Assembly: GCF_001183545.1 (NCBI RefSeq)
Contig: NZ_KQ236688.1
Span: 2,075,149-2,139,148, forward strand
Source: Cellvibrio sp. pealriver
GTDB lineage: Bacteria > Pseudomonadota > Gammaproteobacteria > Pseudomonadales > Cellvibrionaceae
DNA: 64,000 nt
Reading direction: 5' to 3'
The position numbers were made by a program, and so were the translations under genes. A model generated the notes under the pieces. The model did not search any database and was not told where the DNA came from. It worked only from the letters and a program-made list of their open reading frames with translations. Positions 7,804 to 16,240 of the stretch are shown here, piece after piece. Positions within the stretch are counted from its first letter, which is position 1. Each line of letters opens with the position of its first letter.

Positions 7804-10182
7804 CTACTGACCAAAAAGCGATAGCTGGTTATCCACTAATTGGTTTAACGACTCATTCATAAAATGCAAAATACTGTCGGCAACCGGTGTTAATTGCTTA
7901 TCTACATAATGTTGATAATCAATCGGGCTTTGGCGTAACCGCATATCCACTTCATAGCGGCCGACAGGCTCAGGGCCGTTGCTGGTAATCACATAACTGA
8001 TCCAATCACCGCGGCGAAGCGATTCACCGGTCAGTTGCACATACTTGCGCGCGGCCTGTACATGGGGCGGAACATTTTTTTGGTACTCGTGCAAATGGCG
8101 GCGCAAGCGTTTGCGATACACCAGTTCCAGATCGCGCTTGCCTGCCAAAACTTCATCGTTAATAGTGCGCACAAAATCCAGATAATCTTCACCCGCAAAA
8201 ATTTTTTGATATAACGCTGCCTGAAAATCTTTGGCGATCTGCGTCCAATCGGTACGGACATTTTCCAATCCTTTGAATACCATTTCGCGCTTGCCATTAT
8301 TGTCCACCAATCCGGCATAACGTTTTTTAGTCCCCAACTCCGATCCCCGCATCGTCGGCATTAAAAAACGCAAGTAATGGGTCTCGTATTGAATTTCCAA
8401 CGCGCTATTAATCGCAAACTCTGCCAATAGCGTTTTTTGCCACCACTGGTTTAATTCTTTCGCAAGGCGTTTACCTATTGCATCGCATTGGGTGGTATCT
8501 TTTGGTTTTTTGCCAACACAATTGTTTTCCAACCACACAAACAGCGAGTCTGTATCGCCATAAATGACCGCATAACCTTGCTGCTCAATCCAATCGCGGC
8601 TGCGCTGGATGATCTCATGACCGCGCATGGTAATTGAACTGCTAACGCGAGGATCAAAAAAACGGCAGCCGGTTGAACCCAACACACCATAAAATGAATT
8701 CATAATAATTTTAATGGCGTGCGATAGCGGTGCATTTTTATGTTGTTTGGCGCGGTCGCGCGCGGCCGATAACTGCTCAATAATATTGGGCAGGATGTGC
8801 CCTTCACGCGCAAAATAAGCACCATTAAAACCCGGCACCGTTTGCTCTGCGGGCAATTGCTGGTGTTGCGCCAACCAAAATGCGCAAGGGTCAATTAAAA
8901 ACGTGCGCATGATGCTGGGATACAGACTTTTAAAATCCAGCACTAATACGTTGTCATAAATGCCCGGCCGCGAATCCATTACGTAACCACCGGGGCTATA
9001 AATATCCGATTCCAGCTCACCCAAATTAGGCGCGATATAACCGCGCCGGTGCAAGCGTGGCAAATATAAATATTCGAATGCTGCCACCGAGCCGCCAATA
9101 CGGTCCAACAGCAAGCCGGTTAGCTGACTGCGCTCCATCGCAAAATCCAGCAATTGTTGCTGTTGGAAAATTTTCCACACCAGCTCACAGTCGCGTAGGT
9201 TATAGTCCGCTAGCGAAAGCTTGTCATGGTTAAATAAATAAGTGATGTCATCAGCGCGATCGTTACCGCTAATTAACTTTCCCTCACCTAATAATTCTTC
9301 AGCAATATTCTGCAGTGAATAACTGTCATAGCGATAATTCGCTGCTTTTAATAACTCAATACCATCCAGTGCGACACGTCCTGGAATGACCACATAACTG
9401 CGGCCAGTATCAGCATCATCATGTCGCCAATGAATGCTTTGGTTTGCGCGCCCTAACTGCAGCTCCATATTCAGGCTTTTGCAGATGTTTTCCAGCACCA
9501 ATAAATCAAACTGTACGACACTCCAACCAATCACAATATCCGGATCAGCCGTACGGAAAAATTCAAAAAAAGCTAACAAACAGTGTTTGGCATCGGCACA
9601 AAAAATTACCGTTTCAGTATTAGTGCCCTCTCCCACCATAAACACTTTTTGTCCTGCATCACACCAGACACCGATTGAATACAGCTGTTTCGCATCCATC
9701 GATGTTTCAATATCGAGCGATAGCATTTTCAATGCAGGCCGCCACTGTGGATCCTCTACGGGAGCCAGTTTCGGGTTGATGATCGGAAATGCGTTTGCAG
9801 GAAAATCGATTTGTGCAGCAGCGGTAATAAAACGCTCCATTAAAAATCGTTCAGGCGGGCGTACATCGGCCTCCCAAAAAGGAATGTTCTGTTGCTGCAA
9901 AATCATTTGTGCATCGCGCGCGATACGATGCTGGCGAAAATAAAGCGCATTCACAGTTTTGTTATGAAAGTTTTTTAATTCAACTTCTGCCATATGCCAC
10001 TGGCGTAAAGGCTTGAGCAACTGTTGAATGCGCTGCGCCTGCTCGCGCAAGACAAAGAACACCACCGTCTGGCCCGTTATTTGTGTCCAACAACTTCCGG
10101 TTTCTGTCGCCCACCATAAATCCAGCACCACACCCTCACGGGTGTCGCGCCACTGGCGGGTCAATAAAAAGGCATTAGTCAT
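7804..10182 (-). CDS. polB: DNA polymerase II (family B)
   Basis: Repair and translesion polymerase of the SOS response, with 3'-5' proofreading. The 792-residue length is close to E. coli Pol II (783). The exonuclease domain has DIETS (Asp157, Glu159). The polymerase has motif A DFKSLYPSI (Asp416), motif B KIIMNSFYGVLGS and motif C YGDTDS (541-546), all intact. The ATG at 10182 was chosen over a TTG five codons upstream. A CTG-N10-CAG LexA-type box at 10200-10215 lies just upstream, consistent with SOS control as in E. coli. Gene order around it does not suggest an operon: the TPR gene upstream ends with its own terminator. Confidence 0.96.
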   Translation of the reverse strand: MTNAFLLTRQWRDTREGVVLDLWWATETGSCWTQITGQTVVFFVLREQAQRIQQLLKPLRQWHMAEVELKNFHNKTVNALYFRQHRIARDAQMILQQQNIPFWEADVRPPERFLMERFITAAAQIDFPANAFPIINPKLAPVEDPQWRPALKMLSLDIETSMDAKQLYSIGVWCDAGQKVFMVGEGTNTETVIFCADAKHCLLAFFEFFRTADPDIVIGWSVVQFDLLVLENICKSLNMELQLGRANQSIHWRHDDADTGRSYVVIPGRVALDGIELLKAANYRYDSYSLQNIAEELLGEGKLISGNDRADDITYLFNHDKLSLADYNLRDCELVWKIFQQQQLLDFAMERSQLTGLLLDRIGGSVAAFEYLYLPRLHRRGYIAPNLGELESDIYSPGGYVMDSRPGIYDNVLVLDFKSLYPSIMRTFLIDPCAFWLAQHQQLPAEQTVPGFNGAYFAREGHILPNIIEQLSAARDRAKQHKNAPLSHAIKIIMNSFYGVLGSTGCRFFDPRVSSSITMRGHEIIQRSRDWIEQQGYAVIYGDTDSLFVWLENNCVGKKPKDTTQCDAIGKRLAKELNQWWQKTLLAEFAINSALEIQYETHYLRFLMPTMRGSELGTKKRYAGLVDNNGKREMVFKGLENVRTDWTQIAKDFQAALYQKIFAGEDYLDFVRTINDEVLAGKRDLELVYRKRLRRHLHEYQKNVPPHVQAARKYVQLTGESLRRGDWISYVITSNGPEPVGRYEVDMRLRQSPIDYQHYVDKQLTPVADSILHFMNESLNQLVDNQLSLFGQ

Positions 10183-10199
10183 AAGTGCACGGGACAAAA

Positions 10200-10215
10200 C
10201 TGGTTAAGTAACCAG
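10200..10215. promoter_or_regulatory. LexA-type SOS box of polB
   Basis: CTGGTTAAGTAACCAG fits CTG-N10-CAG and is embedded in a perfect 18-base dyad (ACTGGTTA-AG-TAACCAGT, 10199-10216). It lies 18 bases upstream of the polB ATG, where LexA would block transcription. Inferred from the E. coli polB/LexA precedent; the inner bases are less TA-repetitive than the enterobacterial consensus. Confidence 0.7.
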
Positions 10216-10283
10216 TATTATCCCGCATGGGGGATGGCGATGCAATCCAAGGCCGCCCTAGTGAGAACAAGAAGCAAGCACGC

Positions 10284-10319
10284 AAAAAAGCCCGCAAGTT
10301 TAATAATTTCTTTGCGAGC
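10284..10319 (-). terminator. terminator of the TonB operon
   Basis: Read on the minus strand: GCTCGCAA (10319-10312), 14-base loop, TTGCGGGC (10297-10290), then TTTTTT (10289-10284), one G-T pair in the stem. The hairpin overlaps the last codons and stop of the TPR gene. Confidence 0.75.
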
Positions 10320-11748
10320 CCACTACCTTACTCAGCAGCCTGATGTTTTCTAACAAGCTCTCGCTTTCATTTAACGCATAGGCGCTTTCAAAGGCCGTTA
10401 GTGCGCCTTTGAAATTTCGTTTCTTCGCTAACACTTGGCCAAGCCCGATTAAACCTTGGTATTTTCTGGGATGATTGTATATCGAGCGCTCGTAATACAG
10501 CTCTGCGCGATCAAGTTCTCCTTTCAACATCGCGCTTTTCCCTCCTAGCAACAACGCGGAAATATTCAATGGATTTTGGCTGAGAACCTTTTCTACCAAT
10601 TGCAATGCGTTATCCGTATTGCCCGCCTGAAGAAAACCCTGCGCCTTCATCAGATTGAATTCATCGTTATCCAAGCGCTGTGCCTGGCTCGCATAGCGAT
10701 CTTCAAAAACAGAAAAGTAGGCTTCAAGATCAGCCCAGTCTGCACCGCCGTTTACCAAATTATAAAAACTCGTTACCGCACGTTGGTAATCAATTGAGGT
10801 GCCCTTGCCAATTGATTGACTGTAGCGAATGGACGCCAGCTCAGGTAGCCTGGTTTTAAGATAAAGATCCCCCAACAGTGTTAAAGCCTCCCAGTGTTGC
10901 GGCTGCAAACGACGCACAAGTTCAAGGTTTATTATCGCTTTGCTATAGGCTTGTTGCTGGGTGTGCACATTGGCTTGCAATAGCAGGTAATCGATATTCA
11001 GTGCATCGAGTGATAACAGATCGTCAAGCACAGCGTTGGCAGATGCGTGGTTACCCATACCGATATGTGCTTGCGCTTCCCCTACCTTCCAGTCTCTATT
11101 ATTAGGTTGATAGATCTTGGCCATTTGATAAAGCCCAACAGCGTCGCCAAACTGTTTATCCTGTAGTGCGCAGTAGCCGAGGTAACCAAACACATAGGCA
11201 TCAGCTTGCGATAAGTTGACGACTTTCAGCAGATGCCGCTTCGCAGCGTTGCATTGGTTATCGGCCATATAAATATGAGCAACATTTTTGTGTGCGCGCG
11301 CAAAGTTTGGAAACTTTGACACGGCATTTAAGTAGGCACCCAACGCGTCCTTTTCTTTGCGCTGTTCGTAAAGAACTTGCCCCAACAAAAAATCGTAGAC
11401 AGCACTTTTGTCTTCCGCCGCACGCGATTTTATTTTTTCGATAGCCTCTACCGGATTCTTTTCAAACGATTCGCGTAGCCGCCTGAGATCCATATAGATC
11501 TCGAAGTTAATGGGCGGCTCGACCGCCGAAACAACACCGTAACTGCCCAGAAAGTTATTGGTAAATTCGGGGTTACCCCAATGATTTTCCGATAAGGGAA
11601 GCACCTTTGAAAAAACATTGGGAGCTTGAATAAAAATGAAACCCAGAAAAATGCATCGAACGAAATACATTACACCAACGCCATTTCGCCAACTGCCGAA
11701 AATACTATTCACTTGCCACACGTTGTTTATTAAAAAAATTGGATTCAT
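10300..11748 (-). CDS. TPR-repeat protein of the TtpC-TonB system
   Basis: A 482-residue exported protein built of tandem tetratricopeptide repeats from about residue 85 to the C-terminus (for example FLLGQVLYEQRKEKDALGAY, GYCALQDKQFGDAVGLYQMA, GLGQVLAKKRNFKGALTAFE). The last gene of the operon; such TPR proteins follow tonB in Vibrio TonB2-type clusters and are thought to assist the energy-transduction complex in the periplasm. The ATG at 11748 shares one base with the tonB stop (TAATG) and has a full GGAAGGAG Shine-Dalgarno 7 bases upstream, so coupling is likely. A second ATG at 11670 begins a more classical signal peptide (MYFVRCIFLGFIFIQA), leaving the mature start uncertain. Confidence 0.82.
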   Translation of the reverse strand: MNPIFLINNVWQVNSIFGSWRNGVGVMYFVRCIFLGFIFIQAPNVFSKVLPLSENHWGNPEFTNNFLGSYGVVSAVEPPINFEIYMDLRRLRESFEKNPVEAIEKIKSRAAEDKSAVYDFLLGQVLYEQRKEKDALGAYLNAVSKFPNFARAHKNVAHIYMADNQCNAAKRHLLKVVNLSQADAYVFGYLGYCALQDKQFGDAVGLYQMAKIYQPNNRDWKVGEAQAHIGMGNHASANAVLDDLLSLDALNIDYLLLQANVHTQQQAYSKAIINLELVRRLQPQHWEALTLLGDLYLKTRLPELASIRYSQSIGKGTSIDYQRAVTSFYNLVNGGADWADLEAYFSVFEDRYASQAQRLDNDEFNLMKAQGFLQAGNTDNALQLVEKVLSQNPLNISALLLGGKSAMLKGELDRAELYYERSIYNHPRKYQGLIGLGQVLAKKRNFKGALTAFESAYALNESESLLENIRLLSKVVGSQRNY

Positions 11749-12425
11749 TAGCGAACTCCTTCCAATTCCAAAGGGAGAATAAGCTCAGCTTTAACGGCTT
11801 GTCCCGCTCTTGTCGGCTTGGTAAACCGCATTCCTTGAATGATTTCTCTTACCACAGGCTTAAGCTCCTCGTAAGCAATACTCTCGAAATCGATGAGTGA
11901 TAAGCGCCCATCCTCATGAATGACAACATGAACCGTCACCGTTGTGTCCGGCATTCTCTGCTGAATAAGGCTTTTAGGAAGTTCATACTCAGGCCAAATA
12001 ACCGGCAAGGGTTTGGAATCCAGCTCATCGAGTTTCAACAACACAGGTTCATTTTCAAACCTGAGTTCTTGCATCATGTCATTCGCAATCTGCTGGCTGT
12101 CCATCAATCCACTACCGCTCGTACTGGCTAATGTTGGACTCACGCGCTCAAACAGGGACATATCGATTTCAATCCCAACGTCGGCAATATCCACTGAAGT
12201 TTCTTGCGCAGAACCTTGGGTTTGAGATTGATTGGAAGTTTCCAGGGTTGGAGTTATAGGCTCATTGGCGAGTAACGGCTGCACAGCGACCTCACGCAGG
12301 TGCACAAGCTTGTGTTCTGAAAAATCCGCGCGATTGCCAAGCAATAAACTTAACAGCAGTAAGCCGGTAATGAGCACCGACAATACTCCATTTCCCAACA
12401 TCTTTAGCAATGAATGTTTCGCCAC
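11748..12425 (-). CDS. tonB: TonB-family energy transducer
   Basis: Couples the proton-driven ExbB/ExbD motor to outer-membrane receptors. The 225-residue protein has one N-terminal membrane anchor (about 10-29, VLSVLITGLLLLSLLLG), a short spacer without the usual Pro-rich repeats, and a C-terminal TonB domain (about 145-225) with the typical YELPKSLIQQRMPDTTVTVHVVI strand-helix and the closing MRFTKPTRAGQAVKAELILP. The lack of a long Pro/Lys linker matches the short TonB2-class proteins that work with TtpC. GTG start overlapping the exbD stop (TAGTG) and base-sharing with the TPR gene downstream show tight coupling. Confidence 0.88.
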   Translation of the reverse strand: MAKHSLLKMLGNGVLSVLITGLLLLSLLLGNRADFSEHKLVHLREVAVQPLLANEPITPTLETSNQSQTQGSAQETSVDIADVGIEIDMSLFERVSPTLASTSGSGLMDSQQIANDMMQELRFENEPVLLKLDELDSKPLPVIWPEYELPKSLIQQRMPDTTVTVHVVIHEDGRLSLIDFESIAYEELKPVVREIIQGMRFTKPTRAGQAVKAELILPLELEGVR

Positions 12426-12829
12426 TAGCGTCTACTCACTTCGGTAGCCACACTGACCGTTTCCGCTCCGGCCACGCGAGCTTCATCGACAACTTGTATC
12501 AACACTTTACTGAGCGCACGCTCATCTACTTGAACAACAACCGGCCTGCCCTCATTTTTTTGAACTATGTGACGAACTTCGTTAAGCGATATTTTTTCAC
12601 CTGAGTAATAAAGTTGCCCGTTCTCATCTACTGCCAAAAACGTACTTGCCATTTCGAGCTGTTCGGCGCTGGTTGCCTTGGGCCGATTTACATCGATACC
12701 CGATTCTTTGACAAACACGGCGGTGACGATGAAAAATATAAGCAGAATAAAAACAACATCGATCAAGGGTGAAATATTGACTTCCACCATTACCTCTTCT
12801 TCAGAGTTACGTTTGATTTTGGACCACAT
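12425..12829 (-). CDS. exbD: ExbD biopolymer transport protein
   Basis: A 134-residue inner-membrane motor subunit. After a short cytoplasmic N-terminus comes one transmembrane helix at about 21-41 (PLIDVVFILLIFFIVTAVFV) with the essential Asp24, equivalent to Asp25 of E. coli ExbD, that carries the proton. The periplasmic part ends in the usual KVLIQVVDEARVAGAETVSVAT element. The gene starts 4 bases after exbB and overlaps tonB. Together with the ExbB and TtpC homologues it forms the proton channel. Confidence 0.92.
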   Translation of the reverse strand: MWSKIKRNSEEEVMVEVNISPLIDVVFILLIFFIVTAVFVKESGIDVNRPKATSAEQLEMASTFLAVDENGQLYYSGEKISLNEVRHIVQKNEGRPVVVQVDERALSKVLIQVVDEARVAGAETVSVATEVSRR

Positions 12830-12833
12830 AATG

Positions 12834-13283
12834 CTACCTGCAGCTCAACAACGAAGATCGTTTGGCGCGGAGATAACCCAAGGCAAACATGGCGGGCGTG
12901 GCGACAATTAACCCAGCCTGGGTGGTAATAAGTGCTTGCGATACGCTCAGCGCAAAACCATCGTAGATATTTTCGCCGGCTGACATAGATTGGAACGCGT
13001 TAATCAAACCAATGACGGTACCCAGCAACCCCAATAGCGGTGTGCTCGCGACCAATACCATGAGCACGCGGATGTCATTACCCACCTCTTTCAAATTAGC
13101 GGATTGGTTGGCGGTTTGGTTGGCGAATTGATCGCCCACCTGATCGCTGGATTCAATCAGCCGAAGCTTGTCGAACGTATTCAAAAGCATCCAATAAATA
13201 AGCAGGGAAACAGAAAAAATCGCCACTGTCAGCGGGCCGCCTTCAACAACAATGTAGCGATAAAATTCTGATGCACTATTCAT
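12834..13283 (-). CDS. exbB: ExbB-type proton channel subunit (short)
   Basis: A 149-residue MotA/TolQ/ExbB protein with three membrane helices: about 15-32 (GGPLTVAIFSVSLLIYWML), about 70-92 (VLMVLVASTPLLGLLGTVIG) and about 112-135 (ALITTQAGLIVATPAMFALG). The LLGLLGTVIGLINAF and ALITTQAGLIVA motifs are diagnostic. The start at 13283 lies inside the last codons of ttpC (8-base overlap), and the longer in-frame extension to 13403 is antisense-like sequence with no coding look. Short ExbB plus a long TtpC is the Vibrio TonB2 arrangement. Confidence 0.9.
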   Translation of the reverse strand: MNSASEFYRYIVVEGGPLTVAIFSVSLLIYWMLLNTFDKLRLIESSDQVGDQFANQTANQSANLKEVGNDIRVLMVLVASTPLLGLLGTVIGLINAFQSMSAGENIYDGFALSVSQALITTQAGLIVATPAMFALGYLRAKRSSLLSCR

Positions 13284-14640
13284 TGCGCGTGTATCCGAAC
13301 TTTTTTTCAAGCAGTCGAGCGGCGTAATACTCCATATCTGAAATAATGGCGTGTGATTTTCTACCGAGCACGACGTGCATGACCAATGCAGGAATTGCGA
13401 CAATCAAACCCAGCTCTGTCGTAATTAACGCTTTCGATATACCTGAGGAAAGCGACATAGCATCACTTGATCCAAACAGTGAAATCATTTTGAACGTTTC
13501 GATCATGCCCGCTACTGTTCCAAGCAAGCCAACCAGCGGCGCGACGGATGCGGTTACTGCGACCAAATATAAATATTTTTCCTGCTTGGTTTTTGCTCGC
13601 TGCATCAATTCCAGTAAGGCATCTTCCATCTGGTCGCGCGCGCTGGAGGAGCGGTTCAACGCTTCACGGACAAACTGGTGAATTGCCGATCCATTCACAC
13701 GCGCAGTTTGTGATGGGGAACTTTGATCGCCCGCAGCATTAGCCATTAACCGATCAATCGCTTTTCGATCGACGCGCCCTGCTTGTGTGAGCTCAACCGT
13801 TTTGGCGAGCGCAATAATTAAACTAAGCAGTCCGAACGCCAGGATTGGGTATACCCAAAACCCGCCTTTATGGATTTCTGAAAATACACTGCCGGATTCC
13901 GCTTGCAGCAGCAACGCTTTACCGGAAGTTACATCAATCGGTAGCGATATTTTTACATGCTCTTCGGATGTGCGCTGTGCAGCACCCAATGAGCCTTGGG
14001 CAATTGTTTTGGTTAAACCGGAAACTTCGCCGCTAGCGATGCTGTAACCATCGCCATTCTGGTTAAGAAACCAAACGTTATCGGCAGCGCGCAGAAATTT
14101 TCCCTGAGTTAAAGGTTCATCGCCAACGATTGCTTTACCGTCGTAAAGCGCAAGGCGAGATCCCGCCAATAGCCGATCCACACCCCGCGCGAATACTTGG
14201 CGTTGGGTTTGAATTCGTAATGTGATCGGCGCATCCGAATCCGCCAGGTGCCTGGGGTATTGGTCACTTTCAAAAATCCGGACACTCTCGTTGTACAACC
14301 CGGTGTAGTTTGAAAGCGTTCGGTTTATCGCAAACAGCGTATCTTCATGCGCTTTTAAATTGTCACGCAAAGATTGCAGATCTACGCTTTTGCTGTCTTC
14401 AAGCTTGCGAAATGCATCCAGGTTTTTTCGAAGCTGCAAGATCTCGGCTTCTCTTTCCCTGATCTTTTTTGACAAGGGGATTTTTTCGTTAGCAATTGTT
14501 TTCCTGAGTGTTGCAAGCTCATTCAACGCCAACTCCAGATCACGATGGACACTTTCCGAAAGACTATCCAACGCCTTATCGGACACTCCCCAAGCACTTA
14601 AAGAACATAAACATAAAATGATGAGTATGAGTTTGTTCAT
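13276..14640 (-). CDS. ttpC: TtpC-like MotA/TolQ/ExbB protein with periplasmic N-domain
   Basis: A 454-residue fusion-type ExbB homologue. A signal peptide (MNKLILIILCLCSLSAWG) and a periplasmic coiled-coil half (about 20-255, rich in heptads around RKTIANEKIPLSKKIREREA) precede three membrane helices: about 258-285, about 360-385 (VAPLVGLLGTVAGMIETF) and about 400-425 (ALITTELGLIVAIPALV). In Vibrio, TtpC is required for TonB2-dependent uptake and its periplasmic domain is thought to contact TonB or the cell wall. The gene abuts DUF3450 (TAA then ATG) and overlaps exbB. ttpC is a name by arrangement and motif, not by alignment. Confidence 0.85.
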   Translation of the reverse strand: MNKLILIILCLCSLSAWGVSDKALDSLSESVHRDLELALNELATLRKTIANEKIPLSKKIREREAEILQLRKNLDAFRKLEDSKSVDLQSLRDNLKAHEDTLFAINRTLSNYTGLYNESVRIFESDQYPRHLADSDAPITLRIQTQRQVFARGVDRLLAGSRLALYDGKAIVGDEPLTQGKFLRAADNVWFLNQNGDGYSIASGEVSGLTKTIAQGSLGAAQRTSEEHVKISLPIDVTSGKALLLQAESGSVFSEIHKGGFWVYPILAFGLLSLIIALAKTVELTQAGRVDRKAIDRLMANAAGDQSSPSQTARVNGSAIHQFVREALNRSSSARDQMEDALLELMQRAKTKQEKYLYLVAVTASVAPLVGLLGTVAGMIETFKMISLFGSSDAMSLSSGISKALITTELGLIVAIPALVMHVVLGRKSHAIISDMEYYAARLLEKKFGYTRNE

Positions 14641-15483
14641 TTAGCCTTCCCTCGCAACGACCGGCAATCTAATCAACGCGGGGGGAACCTCACCCGCAAA
14701 AATCTTGAGCGCCAGTTTTACATCGCCAACAATTGCATTGTCTTCCTGCCACACCCAACCCTGCCCGGAGGCAAATCCAACACCAGAGAAGCGTTCGTAG
14801 GGATCAACATAATACGCGCGCCAAAGCCCCACGTAGAGAATCTCAACTTCTCTTTCCATGCGCTCGCCACTAACATCAACTTCAATAACTTGCGTGCGGG
14901 ACAAAAAAGAATTGTCGATATTCTGTAGTTTTATGGCCAGCATAACCGCGCTCTCAATTTTTCCCTGCGTCAGGCTGGCCTCGCCGGAGTGCATTGCCAA
15001 CTGCTCATAATCTTGCGCAAGATCTTCTTTAAAAACTTGAGGTAGTTGTTCACGAATCAATAAAAGTTGCTTGGTAATACGATCAATTTCATTACCAAAC
15101 TCCGCCTGCGTCGCCTGCAATTTTTCAATGTCGGCCAATAACGCCATGCGCTCCTTGTCTCCGCCAGAAAGCGCGGACTGAATTGCATGCAAGCTTTCAG
15201 TTAAACCCGCCTTCTCTTCGGATAAGACACCCAAAAGCTGCTCTGAGAAGGCTTTCTCTTCGCTCCAGCTGCGTTTTTCTGAGGAGATTAACGTTTTTGC
15301 TTCTACCCATTTATCGAGCTCGTTTTTTGCAAACGATAATGTGATTTGGCCTTCACCTGCAGATGAGTCATCATTTGAAAGCACCACAGAAGACAAGAGC
15401 ACCAGTGACAAAATGAACCACCTGATACCTGACGTGTGTTTGTCACAGTTCGTATCCTTCAGACCATCATTCACTTTTATCAT
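14641..15483 (-). CDS. DUF3450 periplasmic coiled-coil protein
   Basis: A 280-residue exported protein: signal anchor around GIRWFILSLVLLSSVVLS, a long coiled coil (about 25-135), then a globular C-terminal part with the DUF3450 hallmark of aromatic residues, EVDVSGERMEREVEILYVGLWRAYYVD and GWVWQEDN. DUF3450 genes characteristically precede the ttpC-exbB-exbD-tonB-TPR cluster, as here, so the protein is probably an accessory part of the Ton complex; its molecular task is unknown. The ATG at 15483 with upstream GAGG was preferred to a GTG eight codons earlier. It begins 40 bases after the response regulator and is likely co-transcribed with it. Confidence 0.87.
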   Translation of the reverse strand: MIKVNDGLKDTNCDKHTSGIRWFILSLVLLSSVVLSNDDSSAGEGQITLSFAKNELDKWVEAKTLISSEKRSWSEEKAFSEQLLGVLSEEKAGLTESLHAIQSALSGGDKERMALLADIEKLQATQAEFGNEIDRITKQLLLIREQLPQVFKEDLAQDYEQLAMHSGEASLTQGKIESAVMLAIKLQNIDNSFLSRTQVIEVDVSGERMEREVEILYVGLWRAYYVDPYERFSGVGFASGQGWVWQEDNAIVGDVKLALKIFAGEVPPALIRLPVVAREG

Positions 15484-15523
15484 TGCTATCCATTCCTCAC
15501 TCAACACATCACCAGAAAAACCA

Positions 15524-16240
15524 CTAAATACTCAGTCGATCCTTGAGCTCAGCCGCATTGCGCCGGGAGACTTCCACCCGCTTGCCGTCTTCCATAACAA
15601 GATCATACCCTTCGCTAACGCCCGGCTTTATTTGATCGATCCGATTTAAGTTCACAATAAACTGACGGCTTGCGCGGAAAAAAATTGCTCTCGGCAAGGT
15701 CTGCTCCAGAGCAGCCATGTTCTTGCGAATAAATGCCTTTTTTCCATTAAAAAAAGCGCAGACATAGTTCTTACAGCTTTCGATGTAAACAATGTCAGAA
15801 AGCGAAATCAAATGGCATTCATCATTATCCTTGATAAATATTTTGCTGTTTTCTTTAAGTACTCTTTCGGGAAGATGTTGGGCTGAAGGGCTTTCCTCTG
15901 CGCTCAACTTTTCAATGGATTTTGCAAGGCGTTCATGGCTAATTGGCTTGAGCAGAAAATCCACGGTCGGATAGTCAAACGAATTAATGGCATATTCCGC
16001 ATAAGCCGTAGTAAAAATTATTTTTGGCGTGCTAGTGAGTGATTGAAGTAATTCCAGCCCGCTTTCGCCGGGCATGTGAATATCCAAAAACAAAACATCA
16101 GGCTGGTGTTTATCAATCAGTTCCCGTGCCTGCACAGCGGTTTTTGCTTGACCCACAACGTCCAGTTCCGGAAAGCGCTCAAGCATCCGGCACAAACCTT
16201 CACGGGCCAGCCGGGAATCTTCAATGACTAGCGCTTTCAT
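15524..16240 (-). CDS. LytTR-family response regulator
   Basis: A 238-residue regulator. Receiver domain at 1-115: MKALVIEDSRLAREG with the acidic pocket, phospho-acceptor Asp53 in FLDIHMPGESG, and conserved Lys in FLLKPISHERL. LytTR DNA-binding domain at about 135-238: FIKDNDECHLISLSDIVYIE, then FFRASRQFIVNLNRI and the closing VEVSRRNAAELKDRL. It overlaps the histidine kinase gene by 20 bases, so the two are translated together. Because only 40 bases separate it from the DUF3450-Ton operon, it probably shares a transcript with it and may control it. Start at 16240 chosen because the receiver begins there; the upstream extension is kinase sequence in another frame. Confidence 0.92.
   Translation of the reverse strand: MKALVIEDSRLAREGLCRMLERFPELDVVGQAKTAVQARELIDKHQPDVLFLDIHMPGESGLELLQSLTSTPKIIFTTAYAEYAINSFDYPTVDFLLKPISHERLAKSIEKLSAEESPSAQHLPERVLKENSKIFIKDNDECHLISLSDIVYIESCKNYVCAFFNGKKAFIRKNMAALEQTLPRAIFFRASRQFIVNLNRIDQIKPGVSEGYDLVMEDGKRVEVSRRNAAELKDRLSI

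Noticed and set aside
13284..13403. N-terminal extension of the short ExbB subunit
   Set aside because: Overlaps the 3' end of ttpC in another frame; the proper start at 13283 matches the family N-terminus.
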